Below the pieces are notes generated by a model. That model was not told the DNA's origin. It was given only the letters and a program-made list of their open reading frames with translations, and ran no database searches. From Arcicella rigui (lineage in GTDB: Bacteria; Bacteroidota; Bacteroidia; Cytophagales; Spirosomataceae), in NCBI RefSeq assembly GCF_034929435.1, contig NZ_JAYFUM010000005.1:62001-126000 (forward strand): DNA of 64,000 nucleotides, given 5' to 3'. Made by a program: the position numbers and the translations under genes. Positions 1 through 9,711 of this stretch are shown here, piece after piece (position 1 is the stretch's first letter; each line of letters starts with the position of its first letter).

Positions 1-1494
1 GCTACTAAAGGGATTGAAAATAGTGTTCTTGACGAAACCAATAACTGGATTATTACAGCTTTTGAAAATGGAACTTCAAAAATTTGGAATATTTCTACTG
101 GTGCGGTTCTTGGTTTTTTAAGTTCAGAGAAAGTAGTAAGTTCTATTGATATTCCAAGAAATAACAAATGGTTAATTACCCATTATTTTGATTATTCCTC
201 TAAAATTTGGAATTGGGAAACGGGTAAAAAACCTGATTTTTTAGCAAATGAACCAGAAACATTTTCTGTAAATATTTCAAAGAGTAATAAATGGTTAATT
301 ACAAAGTATTTGAATGGAAAAGTAAAGATTTGGGATTTAGAAAATGGTAAAATACCCACTTTTTTAGAAAAAGAACCAGAGATGAATTATGCTAATATTT
401 CGAGTAACGAAAAGTGTTTAATTACAAGTTACTTGAATGGAAAAGCAAAGATTTGGGATTTAAAATCTATGTCCTTAATTAAAGAAATGAATACTCAGGA
501 CAAAATTTCTACTGAAAAATTTTCTGAGGATAACCAATGGTTAGCCATCAATTATGATAATAAAAAAACAGAAATCATTTCTTTAAACGAAACCTCAAAA
601 GAAAACTTTTTGGAAAAAGAATCAGACATCGTAGATGTTTATTTTTCTAATAAAAGTAAATGGCTAATTGTTAAACATAGTAATAGTCCTACCAAAATTT
701 GGGATATAGAAAAAGGGACAGAAGTAGATTCGGTAAAAAATCATAAACTTGGTTCAAAAGATATTTCACCCAATAAAAAATGGTTATTGGTAAGTTTTGA
801 AAACGGTACAGCCATGCTTCTTGACTTGGCAGATAAAAAAGAACCTCAAAATTTAAAATTTAATCTGCTTAATGAGTCTGTTTCTTTTGCAGACAATGAT
901 AGATTTTTAATAAATACTCTCAATGGATACAATCATATCAATTATGTTAAAGATTTAGAAACTGACAAGTCGGTTGATTTTTTAACAAAAGAAAAAAACA
1001 TCAAAACGCTACATTTATCTAAAAATAAAAATTGGCTATGGGTTACTTATGCTGATAATTCTATCAAACTTTGGGAGTATCCAAGTGGAAAAGAAGTTAT
1101 TCCAAGTATTTCCAAAACGTTGGTTGATGTACAGAAAATAGCGATTTCTCCCAACAGTGAATTGATTTCACTCGTAAGTCAGCATCAAATAAAAACTTAT
1201 AATCTTAAAACTGGAGATTTTAAAAATGCCCTTTTCCTCAATAAGCGTCCGACAAAATTAGAATACTTGGATGAACAGTTTTTATTGGTTACCGTTGGAA
1301 AAAGTATTATTAAATTCGACACCAAAATGAAAAAACAATATTTCATGAGTTATGGTGATAATGAACCATTAGATTATAGTTTTGAAGAAATCACAGAATG
1401 GAAAAAAGTATTTAATCATATCTACTTACCAGATTTATCTAATGCGATGAAAGAAAAGTATGGGATTGTAAGTAAAAATGATAGAGCGAATTAG
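1..1494 (+). CDS. WD40-repeat protein, C-terminal part (5' end outside window)
   Basis: The reading frame is open from the first base, so this is the last 497 residues of a longer protein. The visible part is built from at least eight WD40-like blades of about 42-44 residues. Each carries a W-L-I-T strand followed by K-I-W-D/N (for example near residues 18-30, 58-70, 98-110 and 138-150). Later blades are more degenerate. The last ~50 residues leave the repeat pattern and form a short charged tail. Such beta-propellers are protein-interaction scaffolds. In Bacteroidota they often sit C-terminal to STAND-type NTPases or peptidases, but the N-terminal domain cannot be seen here, so no activity is assigned. 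A TTG at 310 could be mistaken for a start but lies inside a repeat. Confidence 0.85.
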   Translation, partial: ATKGIENSVLDETNNWIITAFENGTSKIWNISTGAVLGFLSSEKVVSSIDIPRNNKWLITHYFDYSSKIWNWETGKKPDFLANEPETFSVNISKSNKWLITKYLNGKVKIWDLENGKIPTFLEKEPEMNYANISSNEKCLITSYLNGKAKIWDLKSMSLIKEMNTQDKISTEKFSEDNQWLAINYDNKKTEIISLNETSKENFLEKESDIVDVYFSNKSKWLIVKHSNSPTKIWDIEKGTEVDSVKNHKLGSKDISPNKKWLLVSFENGTAMLLDLADKKEPQNLKFNLLNESVSFADNDRFLINTLNGYNHINYVKDLETDKSVDFLTKEKNIKTLHLSKNKNWLWVTYADNSIKLWEYPSGKEVIPSISKTLVDVQKIAISPNSELISLVSQHQIKTYNLKTGDFKNALFLNKRPTKLEYLDEQFLLVTVGKSIIKFDTKMKKQYFMSYGDNEPLDYSFEEITEWKKVFNHIYLPDLSNAMKEKYGIVSKNDRAN

Positions 1495-1593
1495 CTTTGA
1501 AAATGATAGAACCAATAGTATTTGTAAAAAAAGTGATGTATTTTAGAAAGTAATAATATTCATTCAACATTTATAACGCTTACTTACTTCATC

Positions 1594-2952
1594 ATGCACA
1601 AACACTATTTACCTTTTATCGCTTTGCTTTTTTCTGTGCAAATGCTTTTTGCTCAGGATATTCCTAAAATTTTGCCACTGAAAGACAGAGCGGTTTTGCA
1701 AGACCAATTATTGGAAGAACGTTTCAAAACTCTTTTACCTTCGCTGATGCGGAAGCAGGGAATTGATATGTGGCTAATTATTGCTCGTGAGTACAACGAA
1801 GACCCAATTATCAAAACAATGTTGCCTTCTACTTGGCTGAACGCTCGCCGAAGAACGATTTTATTGATTTATGATAAAGGCGAAAAAGAAGGATTAGAAT
1901 GTCTGGCGGTGGCTCGCTATAATGTGGGAACAATTTTTAAATCTGCTTGGAAACCCGAAGAAGAACCTAACCAATGGAAACGCCTTTCGGCTTTGATTGA
2001 AGAAAGAAATCCTAAAAAAATTGCGGTGGATGTTTCTGAACAATTTGCTCATTCCGACGGTCTTTCGCATTCTGAACATGAATCGCTGGTGCAACATCTT
2101 TCTGAAAAAAGTAAAGAGAAAATTGTTTCCAGTGAAAAATTGGCTGTGGGTTGGCTTGAAAGTAGAACGCCAAGAGAAATCGCTCTTTACGAAACCCTCG
2201 ACCGTATTACGCACCAAATTATTGCGGAGGCTTTTTCTGAAAAAGTAATCATTCCGGGCGTAACTACTACCGAAGATGTCGTTTGGTATTTCCGTGAAAG
2301 AGTGGCGGAACTGAAATTAGATACTTGGTTTCATCCGACGGTAGATGTACAACGTCCTGACCCTGATAAAACTAATTGGCCTTACGACCGTCGCCCAACC
2401 GAAGATGTGATTTATCCGGGTGATTTACTGCATTGCGATTTTGGTATTACGTACTTGCGTTTGAATACCGATGTGCAAGAATTGGCTTATGTATTACGTC
2501 CAGAAGAGACTGAATTGCCAGAATACTTACGAAAAGCTTTAGTTGCGGGCAATCGCTTGCAAGATATTATGACTGGCTTCTTTAAAGTGGGCATGACGGG
2601 AAATCAAATCTTAGCACTTTCGCTCCGCAAAGCCGAACAAGATGGATTGGTAGCTCAGATTTACTCGCATCCAGTGGGTTATCATGGTCACGCCGCAGGA
2701 ACTACAATTGGTATGTGGGATATGCAAGGCGGAGTACCTGGCAATGGCGAATATCCTTTGAACGAAAATACTGCTTATGCGATTGAATTAAACGCTAAAG
2801 TGAAAATTCCAGAATGGAATAATAAAGAAGTGAGAGTAATGTTGGAAGAACAAGGTTTGTTTATCAACGGAAAAGTACATTATATAGACGGGCGACAAAA
2901 ACAAATTTTAACGATTCCAAGAAGAAAGGCTATTCAACATTTGGGGCAATGA
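1594..2952 (+). CDS. Secreted M24-family metallopeptidase (Xaa-Pro aminopeptidase-like)
   Basis: This 452-residue protein begins with a signal peptide (hydrophobic residues 6-20, ending FAQ), so it is exported, probably to the periplasm. The C-terminal half has the pita-bread M24 fold with its metal ligands visible: D282 (HCDFG), D293 (NTDVQE), a His in the 359-366 stretch (SHPVGYHGH), E398 (AIELN) and a Glu at 418-419. The family removes N-terminal residues ahead of proline using two divalent metals. The N-terminal half resembles the creatinase/prolidase-type regulatory domain. It stands alone in its orientation with 319 bp of repeat array after it. Exact substrate preference cannot be read from the sequence. 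Confidence 0.88.
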   Translation: MHKHYLPFIALLFSVQMLFAQDIPKILPLKDRAVLQDQLLEERFKTLLPSLMRKQGIDMWLIIAREYNEDPIIKTMLPSTWLNARRRTILLIYDKGEKEGLECLAVARYNVGTIFKSAWKPEEEPNQWKRLSALIEERNPKKIAVDVSEQFAHSDGLSHSEHESLVQHLSEKSKEKIVSSEKLAVGWLESRTPREIALYETLDRITHQIIAEAFSEKVIIPGVTTTEDVVWYFRERVAELKLDTWFHPTVDVQRPDPDKTNWPYDRRPTEDVIYPGDLLHCDFGITYLRLNTDVQELAYVLRPEETELPEYLRKALVAGNRLQDIMTGFFKVGMTGNQILALSLRKAEQDGLVAQIYSHPVGYHGHAAGTTIGMWDMQGGVPGNGEYPLNENTAYAIELNAKVKIPEWNNKEVRVMLEEQGLFINGKVHYIDGRQKQILTIPRRKAIQHLGQ

Positions 2953-3271
2953 TAGGTGTGGGATTTCGGCTTTCGGATTTCAGCTTTTTAATTGTGAATT
3001 AGTGAATTGTGATTGAGTGATTAATTTTTTTTAAGAAAAATCCGAAATCCAATTGCCGAAATCCGAAATCTGAAAATCCGAAATCCGATTGCCGACATCC
3101 GAAAGCCGAAGACCAAAATCCGATTGCCAAAATCCGAAAGCCGAAGACTGAAATCCGAAGACCTAAAATCCGAAGACCTAAAATCCGAAATCCCAAATCC
3201 AACATCCCAAATCAAAAAAACTGTCCGCTAACCGACATCCATCATTTCCTCATTATGCGTAAGTTTGCAAT
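2953..3271. repeat. Gene-free gap with a degenerate heptad array, inverted arms
   Basis: No gene is seen. The gap starts with a short T/G-rich arm (about 2958-2985, words such as ggatttcgg and gctttcgg). It continues with a long A/C-rich arm (about 3036-3210) made of 7-8-base words: ccgaaat, ccgaaga, ccgattg, ccaaaat, ctaaaat. The arms are complementary in words, so a transcript could fold into a long imperfect hairpin. The two overlapping minus-strand ORFs here (repeating LGLRI/SDFRS) are by-products of the period and are not genes. A TAAGTTTG at 3260-3267, just before the next start codon, matches the Bacteroidota -7 consensus TAnnTTTG, but no clear -33 TTTG precedes it. Confidence 0.8.
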
Positions 3272-4297
3272 ATGAATAAAATACAATTACCGCTCTGGTT
3301 TATCAAACTTACGCATTTTGAATATTGGACATGGTGGATGTTTTACATCCCTCTACTTCCTTATTGGTTGTATCAAGCTGTCCGAACTCGTTCGCTTACT
3401 TTTTTCACCAATGCCGACCCTTGTATTGACTACGGCGGTTTTTTTGGTGAAAGTAAAATTGACATTCTCAAGCAAATTCCATCGGCTTTTTTGCCTACCT
3501 ATTTCTTTGTCAAAAAAGAAAGTACTTTGCAAAAAGTACTTGAGATGATTGAAGAAAAGCAATTGAATTTCCCGATTATTTGTAAACCCAATGTTGGCGA
3601 AAGAGGCTCTCAAGTAGAAAAAATCAATGATAAAGAGGCTCTTGAAAAGTACTTAAAAAACCTTCAAGAAGATTTTATCATTCAAGAATTTATCACTTTT
3701 GAGATTGAATTGGGCGTATTGTATTATCGTTTGCCCGAAGAGACCAAAGGGCAAGTAAGCTCTGTAACCCGAAAAGAATTTTTATCCGTCATTGGTGATG
3801 GGAAATCAAGTATTGAAGCACTGATGCAAGCAAGTACTCGTGCCAGATTTCAACTTGAAACCATGCGTTTGCGTTTGGGAGAAAAAATAAAAGAAGTAAT
3901 ACCCGTAGGTGAAAAGCGTTTGCTCGAACCCATCGGAAACCATTGTAGAGGTACAAAATTTTTAGATAATAATTTCTTGATTAATGAAAAACTGAATCAA
4001 GTATTTGATAAAATCGCTCTGCCGATAGAAGGTTTTCATTACGGACGATTTGATATGAAAGTAAAATCTATTGAAGATTTGTACGAAGGGAAAAATATCA
4101 AAATCATGGAATTGAATGGTGTAAGTTCTGAACCGGGACATATTTACGACCCTAAAAATACCGTTTGGAAAGCTTACAGAGACTTAGCCAAACATTGGAA
4201 AATCATCGCTGATATTTCGATTCAACAACAAAAAAGAGGTGTTCAACCGATAGCTCCCAAAATTATCTGGCAAGTAGCCCGTGAACATTTTGCTTAG
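3272..4297 (+). CDS. ATP-grasp domain protein of unknown substrate
   Basis: This 341-residue protein has an aromatic N-terminal segment (WFIKLTHFEYWTWWMFYIPL, residues ~9-28), which may associate with the membrane. A D-Ala-D-Ala-ligase/carbamoyl-phosphate-type ATP-grasp core follows: K with G-x-R-G-S at ~105-115 (ATP-binding loop), IQEF at ~140, and the magnesium-binding end MELNGVSSEP (~286-295). ATP-grasp enzymes ligate a carboxylate to an amine or thiol through an acyl phosphate. Length and motifs do not match Ddl, PurD or RimK closely, so the substrate is unknown. Family membership is secure and function is not. It lies between two heptad-array gaps with no operon partner in the same orientation. 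Confidence 0.75.
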   Translation: MNKIQLPLWFIKLTHFEYWTWWMFYIPLLPYWLYQAVRTRSLTFFTNADPCIDYGGFFGESKIDILKQIPSAFLPTYFFVKKESTLQKVLEMIEEKQLNFPIICKPNVGERGSQVEKINDKEALEKYLKNLQEDFIIQEFITFEIELGVLYYRLPEETKGQVSSVTRKEFLSVIGDGKSSIEALMQASTRARFQLETMRLRLGEKIKEVIPVGEKRLLEPIGNHCRGTKFLDNNFLINEKLNQVFDKIALPIEGFHYGRFDMKVKSIEDLYEGKNIKIMELNGVSSEPGHIYDPKNTVWKAYRDLAKHWKIIADISIQQQKRGVQPIAPKIIWQVAREHFA

Positions 4298-4424
4298 TGA
4301 AAATTGAAATAAGAGGCTTCCCCAATTTCAATAATTTGTAGTTCCGTTAGAAATAAAATGTCGGTAATCAGTAACACATTTTTTCTACCGATATTCCGTT
4401 CCTAACTGAACTATAAACCAAAAA

Positions 4425-4470
4425 TCCAGACATCCGAAGACTGAAACCCGAAGACCGACATCCCAAAATC
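4425..4470. repeat. Short heptad array (ccgaaga/ctgaaac words)
   Basis: An A/C-rich run of the same 7-8-base words as at 3036-3210 abuts the 3' end of the minus-strand cyclophilin gene. The T-rich complementary arm is weak or missing here. Confidence 0.6.
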
Positions 4471-5046
4471 CTACAAAACATCAATCCTAAAAAACACAGG
4501 AATCGCAGGCGTTTCGTTGTACTCTTTAGCATTTTTTATGTCATCAACTACGTCCATACCTTCAATTACTTCCCCGAAAACCACATAATTTCCATTCAGT
4601 TTACGAGCTTCGGCTTCGTTCGTAATGATGTAAAACTCAGTGGGCGAAGAAGCTTTTTCTGGGTTTCCTTCATCATAACGAGCCATCGCTACCGCACCTC
4701 TTTTATGTGTTAAGTGTGGGAAGTATTCGGGCGGAACAAGAAAATCTAATTGATCCATATATTCGCCGCCCCCTTGAATTCCCATCATATAAATATTTCT
4801 GTAAAAGGTTCTACTGACGTAATAACCCGCTTTTACATTTCTGATAAAATTGGCACGATGCAAAGGCGTTTCGGCATAAAGTTTTATCACAAAATCGCCC
4901 CCAACAGTGTGTACTTTTACTTTATCTTCTGGGTTTTCTTTTCCGTATTGCGTCAAAAAAGTTTTGGGGTCTTGGTCGTACAATCGCAAGTCTTTTTTAC
5001 AAGAAAAACAAGCAATACTTATCAATAAAAGGATTATTTTTTTCAT
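4471..5046 (-). CDS. Cyclophilin-type peptidyl-prolyl isomerase, lipoprotein
   Basis: This is a 191-residue cyclophilin from the start chosen here; an in-frame ATG four codons upstream (5058) is possible. The downstream ATG is preferred because it places KK directly before the hydrophobic signal, which ends in a lipobox (ISIACFSC). That predicts an acylated, periplasm-facing envelope protein. The domain shows a cyclophilin-like core: VGGDFVIKLY, the N-F-x-R helix, the IQGG loop, GAVAMAR and the VFGEVIEGMDVVD strand near the C-terminus. The family catalyses cis-trans isomerisation of X-Pro bonds during folding. The canonical F-H-R active-site stretch is altered (SRTFYRNIYMMGIQGG), so catalytic strength is uncertain. 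Confidence 0.85.
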   Translation of the reverse strand: MKKIILLLISIACFSCKKDLRLYDQDPKTFLTQYGKENPEDKVKVHTVGGDFVIKLYAETPLHRANFIRNVKAGYYVSRTFYRNIYMMGIQGGGEYMDQLDFLVPPEYFPHLTHKRGAVAMARYDEGNPEKASSPTEFYIITNEAEARKLNGNYVVFGEVIEGMDVVDDIKNAKEYNETPAIPVFFRIDVL

Positions 5047-5169
5047 CTTTTCAGACATTTAGCCTTCAATTTTCTGCTTTTAATTTAGATACAAAAATCA
5101 TTTATTTTTCTTCTAAATTAAGAAATTTAGTGAGATTGTCTTTAAGCACTTATATGCTTCGAGAACCAA

Positions 5170-7239
5170 TTATTCATTAATTCCCACCAAATTCAACATA
5201 AAAGCATACTCCAAAGCTACATCATGGAAACGTTTGAATCTGCCCGATGCTCCGCCGTGACCAGCTTCCATGTCAATATGGAAAAGTAAAAGATTATTGT
5301 TGGTTTTCAAGGCACGCAATTTAGCTACCCATTTGGCTGGCTCGAAATACTGTACTTGCGAATCGTGTAAACCTGTGGTAACCAACATATTTGGATAATC
5401 TTTTGCTTCTACATTATCCACAGGCGAGTACGATTTCATGTATTCGTAATACTCTTTTTGTTTTGGATTTCCCCATTCTTCCCATTCGCCAGTAGTCAAA
5501 GGAATACTTTCGTCGAGCATGGTTGTTACCACATCTACGAATGGTACAGCCGCCAAAATCCCTTTGTATAAATCAGGACGCATATTCGTTACTGCACCCA
5601 TCAATAAGCCACCTGCCGAACCGCCATTGGCGAAAAGTTTATCTTTTGAAGTCCATTTTTCTTGAATCAAGTATTCTGAAACATCAATGAAATCATGGAA
5701 AGTATTCAACTTTTTCAGCAATTTCCCATCTTCGTACCATTGTCTGCCCATTTCTTGTCCACCACGAATATGAGCAATCGCAAAAGCAAAACCACGATTC
5801 AATAAAGTTAATCTTGCTGCCGAAAAGTAAGGGTCAATCGAATAACCATAAGAACCATAAGCATATTGAAGCAAAGGTTGCGAGCCGTCTCTTTTGAATC
5901 CTTTTTTATAAACAATTGAAATTGGCACTTTTACGCCATCACGAGCGGTAGCAAAAAGGCGTTCGCTGACATAATCTTCTTTGTTGAATTCGCCCAATAC
6001 TTGTTGTTCTTTCATCAAAGTTTTGTTTCTACTGTCCATGTCGTAGTCGAAAGTAGAAGAAGGCGTTGACAGCGAAGTATAAGCGTAACGAAGCGTATTG
6101 GTCTCAAAATCTGGATTTGATGAAATGCCAGCGTCATAAGCCGTTTCATCAAACTGAATATAATGTTCGGCTTTGGTACTTTGATTGATGATTCGGATAT
6201 GAATCAAAGCGTTGCGTCTTTCTTGCAAAACCAGATGATTACTGAAAACCTCCATGCCATCTAAATAAGTATCTTCACGGTGCGGAATTACTTCTTTCCA
6301 GTTTGCCATGTTGTTACTTTCGCCTTCTGATACTTCCATCAATTTAAAATTGATAGCGTCCTGAGCATTGGTTCTGATATAAAATTTATCTTGGAAATGC
6401 TCAACGGCATACTCTAAACCATGTTCACGAGGGTAGAAAGTAACAAATTCACCCGTTGGATTCGAGGCATCCAACAAACGATACTCCGTAGAAACGCCAT
6501 TTTGTTCAGAAGCCGAAACGATATATTTCTTAGATTTCATTCGCCCCAAACCCATATAAAATTGTGGGTCTTCTTCGGTATAAACCAGCACGTCTGTACT
6601 AATGTCTGTTCCTAAAACATGGCGATAAACCGTTGAAGCCAACAAAGTTTGTTGGTCACGAATCATGTAAAAAATCGTTTGGTTGTCGCTTGCCCAAGCG
6701 TAAGCACCGCCTTCGGTATTGGGAATTTCATCAGCTAAAATCTCACCCGTGACTAAATTCTTAAACTTTAGCGTATAATTTCTTCTACTGACGGTATCGA
6801 CACCAAAAGCCAAAATCTGTTCGTTGTCCGACACTTCATAACCGCCAATACTGAAATAGGGGAGGTCTTTTGCCATTTCGTTGCCATCGAGCATGATTTC
6901 TTCTTCGGCTTCTAAACTTTCTTTTTTACGACAATACAGAGGATATTCACCGCCTTCGATGTACTTAGAATAGTAATAATAGCTACCCACTTTTACAGGA
7001 ACAGACTCGTCGTTTTCTTTGATTCTGCCTTTCATTTCATGGAAAAGAGCCTCCTGCAAAGCCTTTGTTGGGGCCATTACGGCATCAGTATAAGCATTTT
7101 CAGCTTCGAGGTATTGTATTACTTCTGGGTTTTCGGGGTCGTTTAACCAATAATAATTATCTTGACGAGTATCGCCGTGGAGAGTCATTGGATGTGGCTT
7201 TATCGCCGCCACGGGAGCTTGCATAACATCTGGGTTCAT
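5170..7239 (-). CDS. ptrB: Oligopeptidase B (S9A serine peptidase)
   Basis: This 689-residue protein has no signal peptide and is presumably cytoplasmic. The N-terminal ~400 residues form the seven-bladed propeller typical of prolyl oligopeptidases (start motif YYWLNDPENPEV). The C-terminal alpha/beta-hydrolase carries the catalytic triad S541 (NGGSAGG), D626 (HDSQV) and H661 (AGHGG). The run of acidic residues before and after the Ser region, and the total length near 690, favour oligopeptidase B, which cleaves short peptides after Arg or Lys, over prolyl oligopeptidase. The start ATG at 7239 is followed by a plausible propeller N-terminus. It is a single gene. Confidence 0.92.
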   Translation of the reverse strand: MNPDVMQAPVAAIKPHPMTLHGDTRQDNYYWLNDPENPEVIQYLEAENAYTDAVMAPTKALQEALFHEMKGRIKENDESVPVKVGSYYYYSKYIEGGEYPLYCRKKESLEAEEEIMLDGNEMAKDLPYFSIGGYEVSDNEQILAFGVDTVSRRNYTLKFKNLVTGEILADEIPNTEGGAYAWASDNQTIFYMIRDQQTLLASTVYRHVLGTDISTDVLVYTEEDPQFYMGLGRMKSKKYIVSASEQNGVSTEYRLLDASNPTGEFVTFYPREHGLEYAVEHFQDKFYIRTNAQDAINFKLMEVSEGESNNMANWKEVIPHREDTYLDGMEVFSNHLVLQERRNALIHIRIINQSTKAEHYIQFDETAYDAGISSNPDFETNTLRYAYTSLSTPSSTFDYDMDSRNKTLMKEQQVLGEFNKEDYVSERLFATARDGVKVPISIVYKKGFKRDGSQPLLQYAYGSYGYSIDPYFSAARLTLLNRGFAFAIAHIRGGQEMGRQWYEDGKLLKKLNTFHDFIDVSEYLIQEKWTSKDKLFANGGSAGGLLMGAVTNMRPDLYKGILAAVPFVDVVTTMLDESIPLTTGEWEEWGNPKQKEYYEYMKSYSPVDNVEAKDYPNMLVTTGLHDSQVQYFEPAKWVAKLRALKTNNNLLLFHIDMEAGHGGASGRFKRFHDVALEYAFMLNLVGINE

Positions 7240-7633
7240 ACTATTTATTTTAGAAGGGTATTAAGTACTAATGCAGAATTGTGAGTTACGAATTGTGAAT
7301 TTAAAATTTTCATTTTCAGCTACTTACATTTTATATTAATCGAAATTAATATTGCACGAATACTTAGATTGTCTTTTGGAAGGCTATCCATCTTCAAAGT
7401 TAAGTTTTTCAAAGAGAAAAGCATTTTAAAAACCTGCATTTTGCCTTTTTAATTCAATATTAGGGTTTTTAGGGAAAATATTGGAGAAATACTCATGGCA
7501 TGACTTTAATTGATTTGGGAAAAGGGACAAATTTTGTCAGTTATGGCATGAGTGAGCCACCGTAAAACAGAACGATAATTTAGTATATTGCGGTTATATT
7601 TTCGTTGTGAACAATTTTATTAAACCTACCAGA
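7240..7633. other. Gene-free gap upstream of the HEPN-like gene, with a 15-bp inverted repeat
   Basis: This AT-rich spacer begins with a short c-type word run (ttgtgagttacgaattgtgaatt, about 7275-7297). It carries an inverted repeat: actcatggcatgact at 7491-7505 against agttatggcatgagt at 7539-7553 (13 of 15 pair). The same 15-mer recurs at 18304-18318 and, in part, at 20592-20606. No credible ORF is present. Confidence 0.6.
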
Positions 7634-8407
7634 ATGCAAAACTACATTGACATACAGAACATAAGAGAACAAAATAAAATTGGTTTAGAAACATATTTTC
7701 TTGACAAGACAAATATGTTTGATATTGCTATTGATAAACTAATTGAAGACTTAAAGACTGGTATTAATAACTCGCATGAGCAATTTGACAATTGGAATGA
7801 ACTAAAAGAAACATACCCTAAAAGGTACGCTGAATTAGTAGAAGAAGCGGAACGTTATGAGATTAACATTGACCACCAAAAATATGACTATATTTTAGAT
7901 ATTATTCATAACCAAGAGCAATTGTTATCACTTATTGAAATGAAAGTGATTTATGCCTTTAAATCTTTGGAAATACACATTAAAAATTTATTGAAAGCCT
8001 CATTTAATTTGAAATCAACAAAAGATTTCTACAAGTGGGACAACTTAATTAAATTTTTAGAAGATAAAAATATTCAAGTCAAAACTCTTAATAGTTATAA
8101 CGAAATTGTTCAACTTAAAAGCGTAAATAATGCGATAAAACACTCTAATGACTATGAAGTTACATTGACATCTATACAAGAGTTTAAAACCTCAGATAAA
8201 CTTACATATGCAAAAGTTGACAAGTTCTACAAACGAATAAAAGACAAACCAAATCACTTTTTACAAGAGTTGATTTCTGTAATTTATAATGAATTATATG
8301 AATTTGACGACCTAAAAATAAAAGACATTGCAGAGTCATTAGCGTTACGAATGAAAAAAGAAGATGCGAAAAAATTGATTCTAAAAATTGAGGAACAATA
8401 TGAGTAA
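7634..8407 (+). CDS. Uncharacterised helical protein, possible HEPN domain
   Basis: This protein has 257 residues from ATG 7634; a GTG nine codons upstream (7607) is the alternative. It is almost entirely helical and charged, with no signal or membrane segment. A short stretch, KSVNNAIKHSND, around residues 169-180 resembles the N-x3-[RK]H signature of HEPN domains found in RNases of toxin and abortive-infection systems. The usual Arg of RX4-6H is not convincingly present. I do not recognise the family. Context supports an accessory or defence role: it lies next to an Abi gene, and a repeat element found after the Abi gene also begins 15 bp after its stop. Confidence 0.5.
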   Translation: MQNYIDIQNIREQNKIGLETYFLDKTNMFDIAIDKLIEDLKTGINNSHEQFDNWNELKETYPKRYAELVEEAERYEINIDHQKYDYILDIIHNQEQLLSLIEMKVIYAFKSLEIHIKNLLKASFNLKSTKDFYKWDNLIKFLEDKNIQVKTLNSYNEIVQLKSVNNAIKHSNDYEVTLTSIQEFKTSDKLTYAKVDKFYKRIKDKPNHFLQELISVIYNELYEFDDLKIKDIAESLALRMKKEDAKKLILKIEEQYE

Positions 8408-9030
8408 AAACAAAAAACTCCAACTGGTCTTAGGCTCTCCTAAGACCTAAAACAAAAAAGAGCATCACGCTCGAACTTTGTGAAAATCAAGAAAATAAAA
8501 GAGTACACCAATTCACAGATTAAGCCAACAATAATCCTGAAAGGATTACAGCTTTATAGAAAAAAGGAAAATGATGTGTGCGTATGACCCCTTCGGGGTC
8601 GAACAATGTTTATTGTCATTTGAATTAGCTATAAATCTTTAAATCCTTTGGATTTATTTCCCCCATAGCTGTTTCCCACCGAGAGATTAAGCTCCGACTT
8701 GTCTTAGGCTCAAACTGGTCTTAGGCTCTCCTAAGACCTAAAACAAAGAAGAGTGTCACGCTCGAATTTTGTTAGAAGGAGTAAATTATAAATATACTAA
8801 TTGACAGATTGCTTGTTAATGCAAGCGAGTAAGGAAATTAGGAAGACCAAAAACGTTTTTAACTATTTCTTTTTAATGCAGGTTTGAAGGGGGAGGGTGA
8901 GACCAACTACGAAATAGAAACCCTTATAAAAACGAAACCCATTAGTTTGAATTGCTTCAGGGACTAATGGGAATAAGATGCTGCAAATATAAAGTAAAAC
9001 ATTGAAAATGTACATACAAAATCAAAAATA
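8408..9030. repeat. Repeat element copy A plus a partial copy A2
   Basis: This 620-bp gap has no gene. Copy A spans about 8422-8695. It opens with a hairpin (ggtcttagg at 8426-8434 against cctaagacc at 8439-8447) and contains further small hairpins: gacccc-ttc-ggggtc, aaatcc-ttt-ggattt and aatcc-tgaaa-ggatt. It ends with one unit of the 21-bp motif that is expanded in copy B. A partial second copy of the first ~65 bp runs from 8713 to about 8777. The rest (8778-9030) is AT-rich and unremarkable apart from gcttg-ttaatg-caagc. Confidence 0.85.
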
Positions 9031-9711
9031 ATGAAATATAGCGACTTCGCCAATATAATGACCAACGCCCGAATGAACCGCTATTTATTAGCATGTGGTG
9101 GCAATACTCGTAAGGCAATGACACTTTATAGAAAGAATTTACAACTCACTCAAGAGCTATTTACTGTGATTAGTTGCTTTGAAGTAGCCCTAAGAAATGC
9201 TATTGATGCCACTATTACTTCTTCGTTGGGAAATGACTGGTTGAGAGATGCAGCTTCTGCTGGTGGAGTATTTGATACGACAAAATGTCGTTTAACAAGA
9301 GATAATATTAACGATGCCATCAACAAATTACATGTTTACAGTCACTATAAGTTGGTAGCAGAATTAGGATTTGGATTTTGGCGTTTTATGTTTGCTCAAA
9401 ATCAATTTAATGCCACAGGACGAATATTACTGCGAGTATTTCCGTCAAAACCAACATCAACACCTGCTATGCAATACAATAACAATTATATATTTAACCA
9501 GTTGGCTCAACTCAATAATGTTAGAAACAGGATGGCACATCACGAACCTATCTGCTTTTTACCAGGGCAAGCCATAAAAGATACCAAATATGCCAGACAA
9601 CACTATAATTTAATTTTACAATTATTTCAATGGATGCAAATTGATGAAGCAGCTTTACTTTATGGTTTAGACCATATAAATACTGTTTGCAACGAAATTG
9701 ATAATTTATAA
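9031..9711 (+). CDS. Abi-family HEPN protein (abortive-infection type)
   Basis: This 226-residue protein matches the Abi_2/AbiD-F type by its conserved ends. A helical N-terminal region (residues 40-60, TVISCFEVALRNAID) is followed by a G-F-W-R-F block (~113-119). Near the C-terminus is the signature LNNVRNRMAHHEPI (161-174), with the RNx3H catalytic pattern R165, N166 and H170/H171. HEPN proteins of this kind are metal-independent RNases that arrest growth during phage infection. Family assignment is from motif and length, and the anti-phage role is inferred. It is bracketed by two direct copies of a ~260-bp element, suggesting it moves or amplifies as a cassette. Confidence 0.78.
   Translation: MKYSDFANIMTNARMNRYLLACGGNTRKAMTLYRKNLQLTQELFTVISCFEVALRNAIDATITSSLGNDWLRDAASAGGVFDTTKCRLTRDNINDAINKLHVYSHYKLVAELGFGFWRFMFAQNQFNATGRILLRVFPSKPTSTPAMQYNNNYIFNQLAQLNNVRNRMAHHEPICFLPGQAIKDTKYARQHYNLILQLFQWMQIDEAALLYGLDHINTVCNEIDNL

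Noticed and set aside
2999..3215. Two overlapping minus-strand ORFs with repeating LGLRI/SDFRS peptides
   Set aside because: They are translations of a degenerate heptad array, which keeps several frames open; no start context or homologue pattern supports them.
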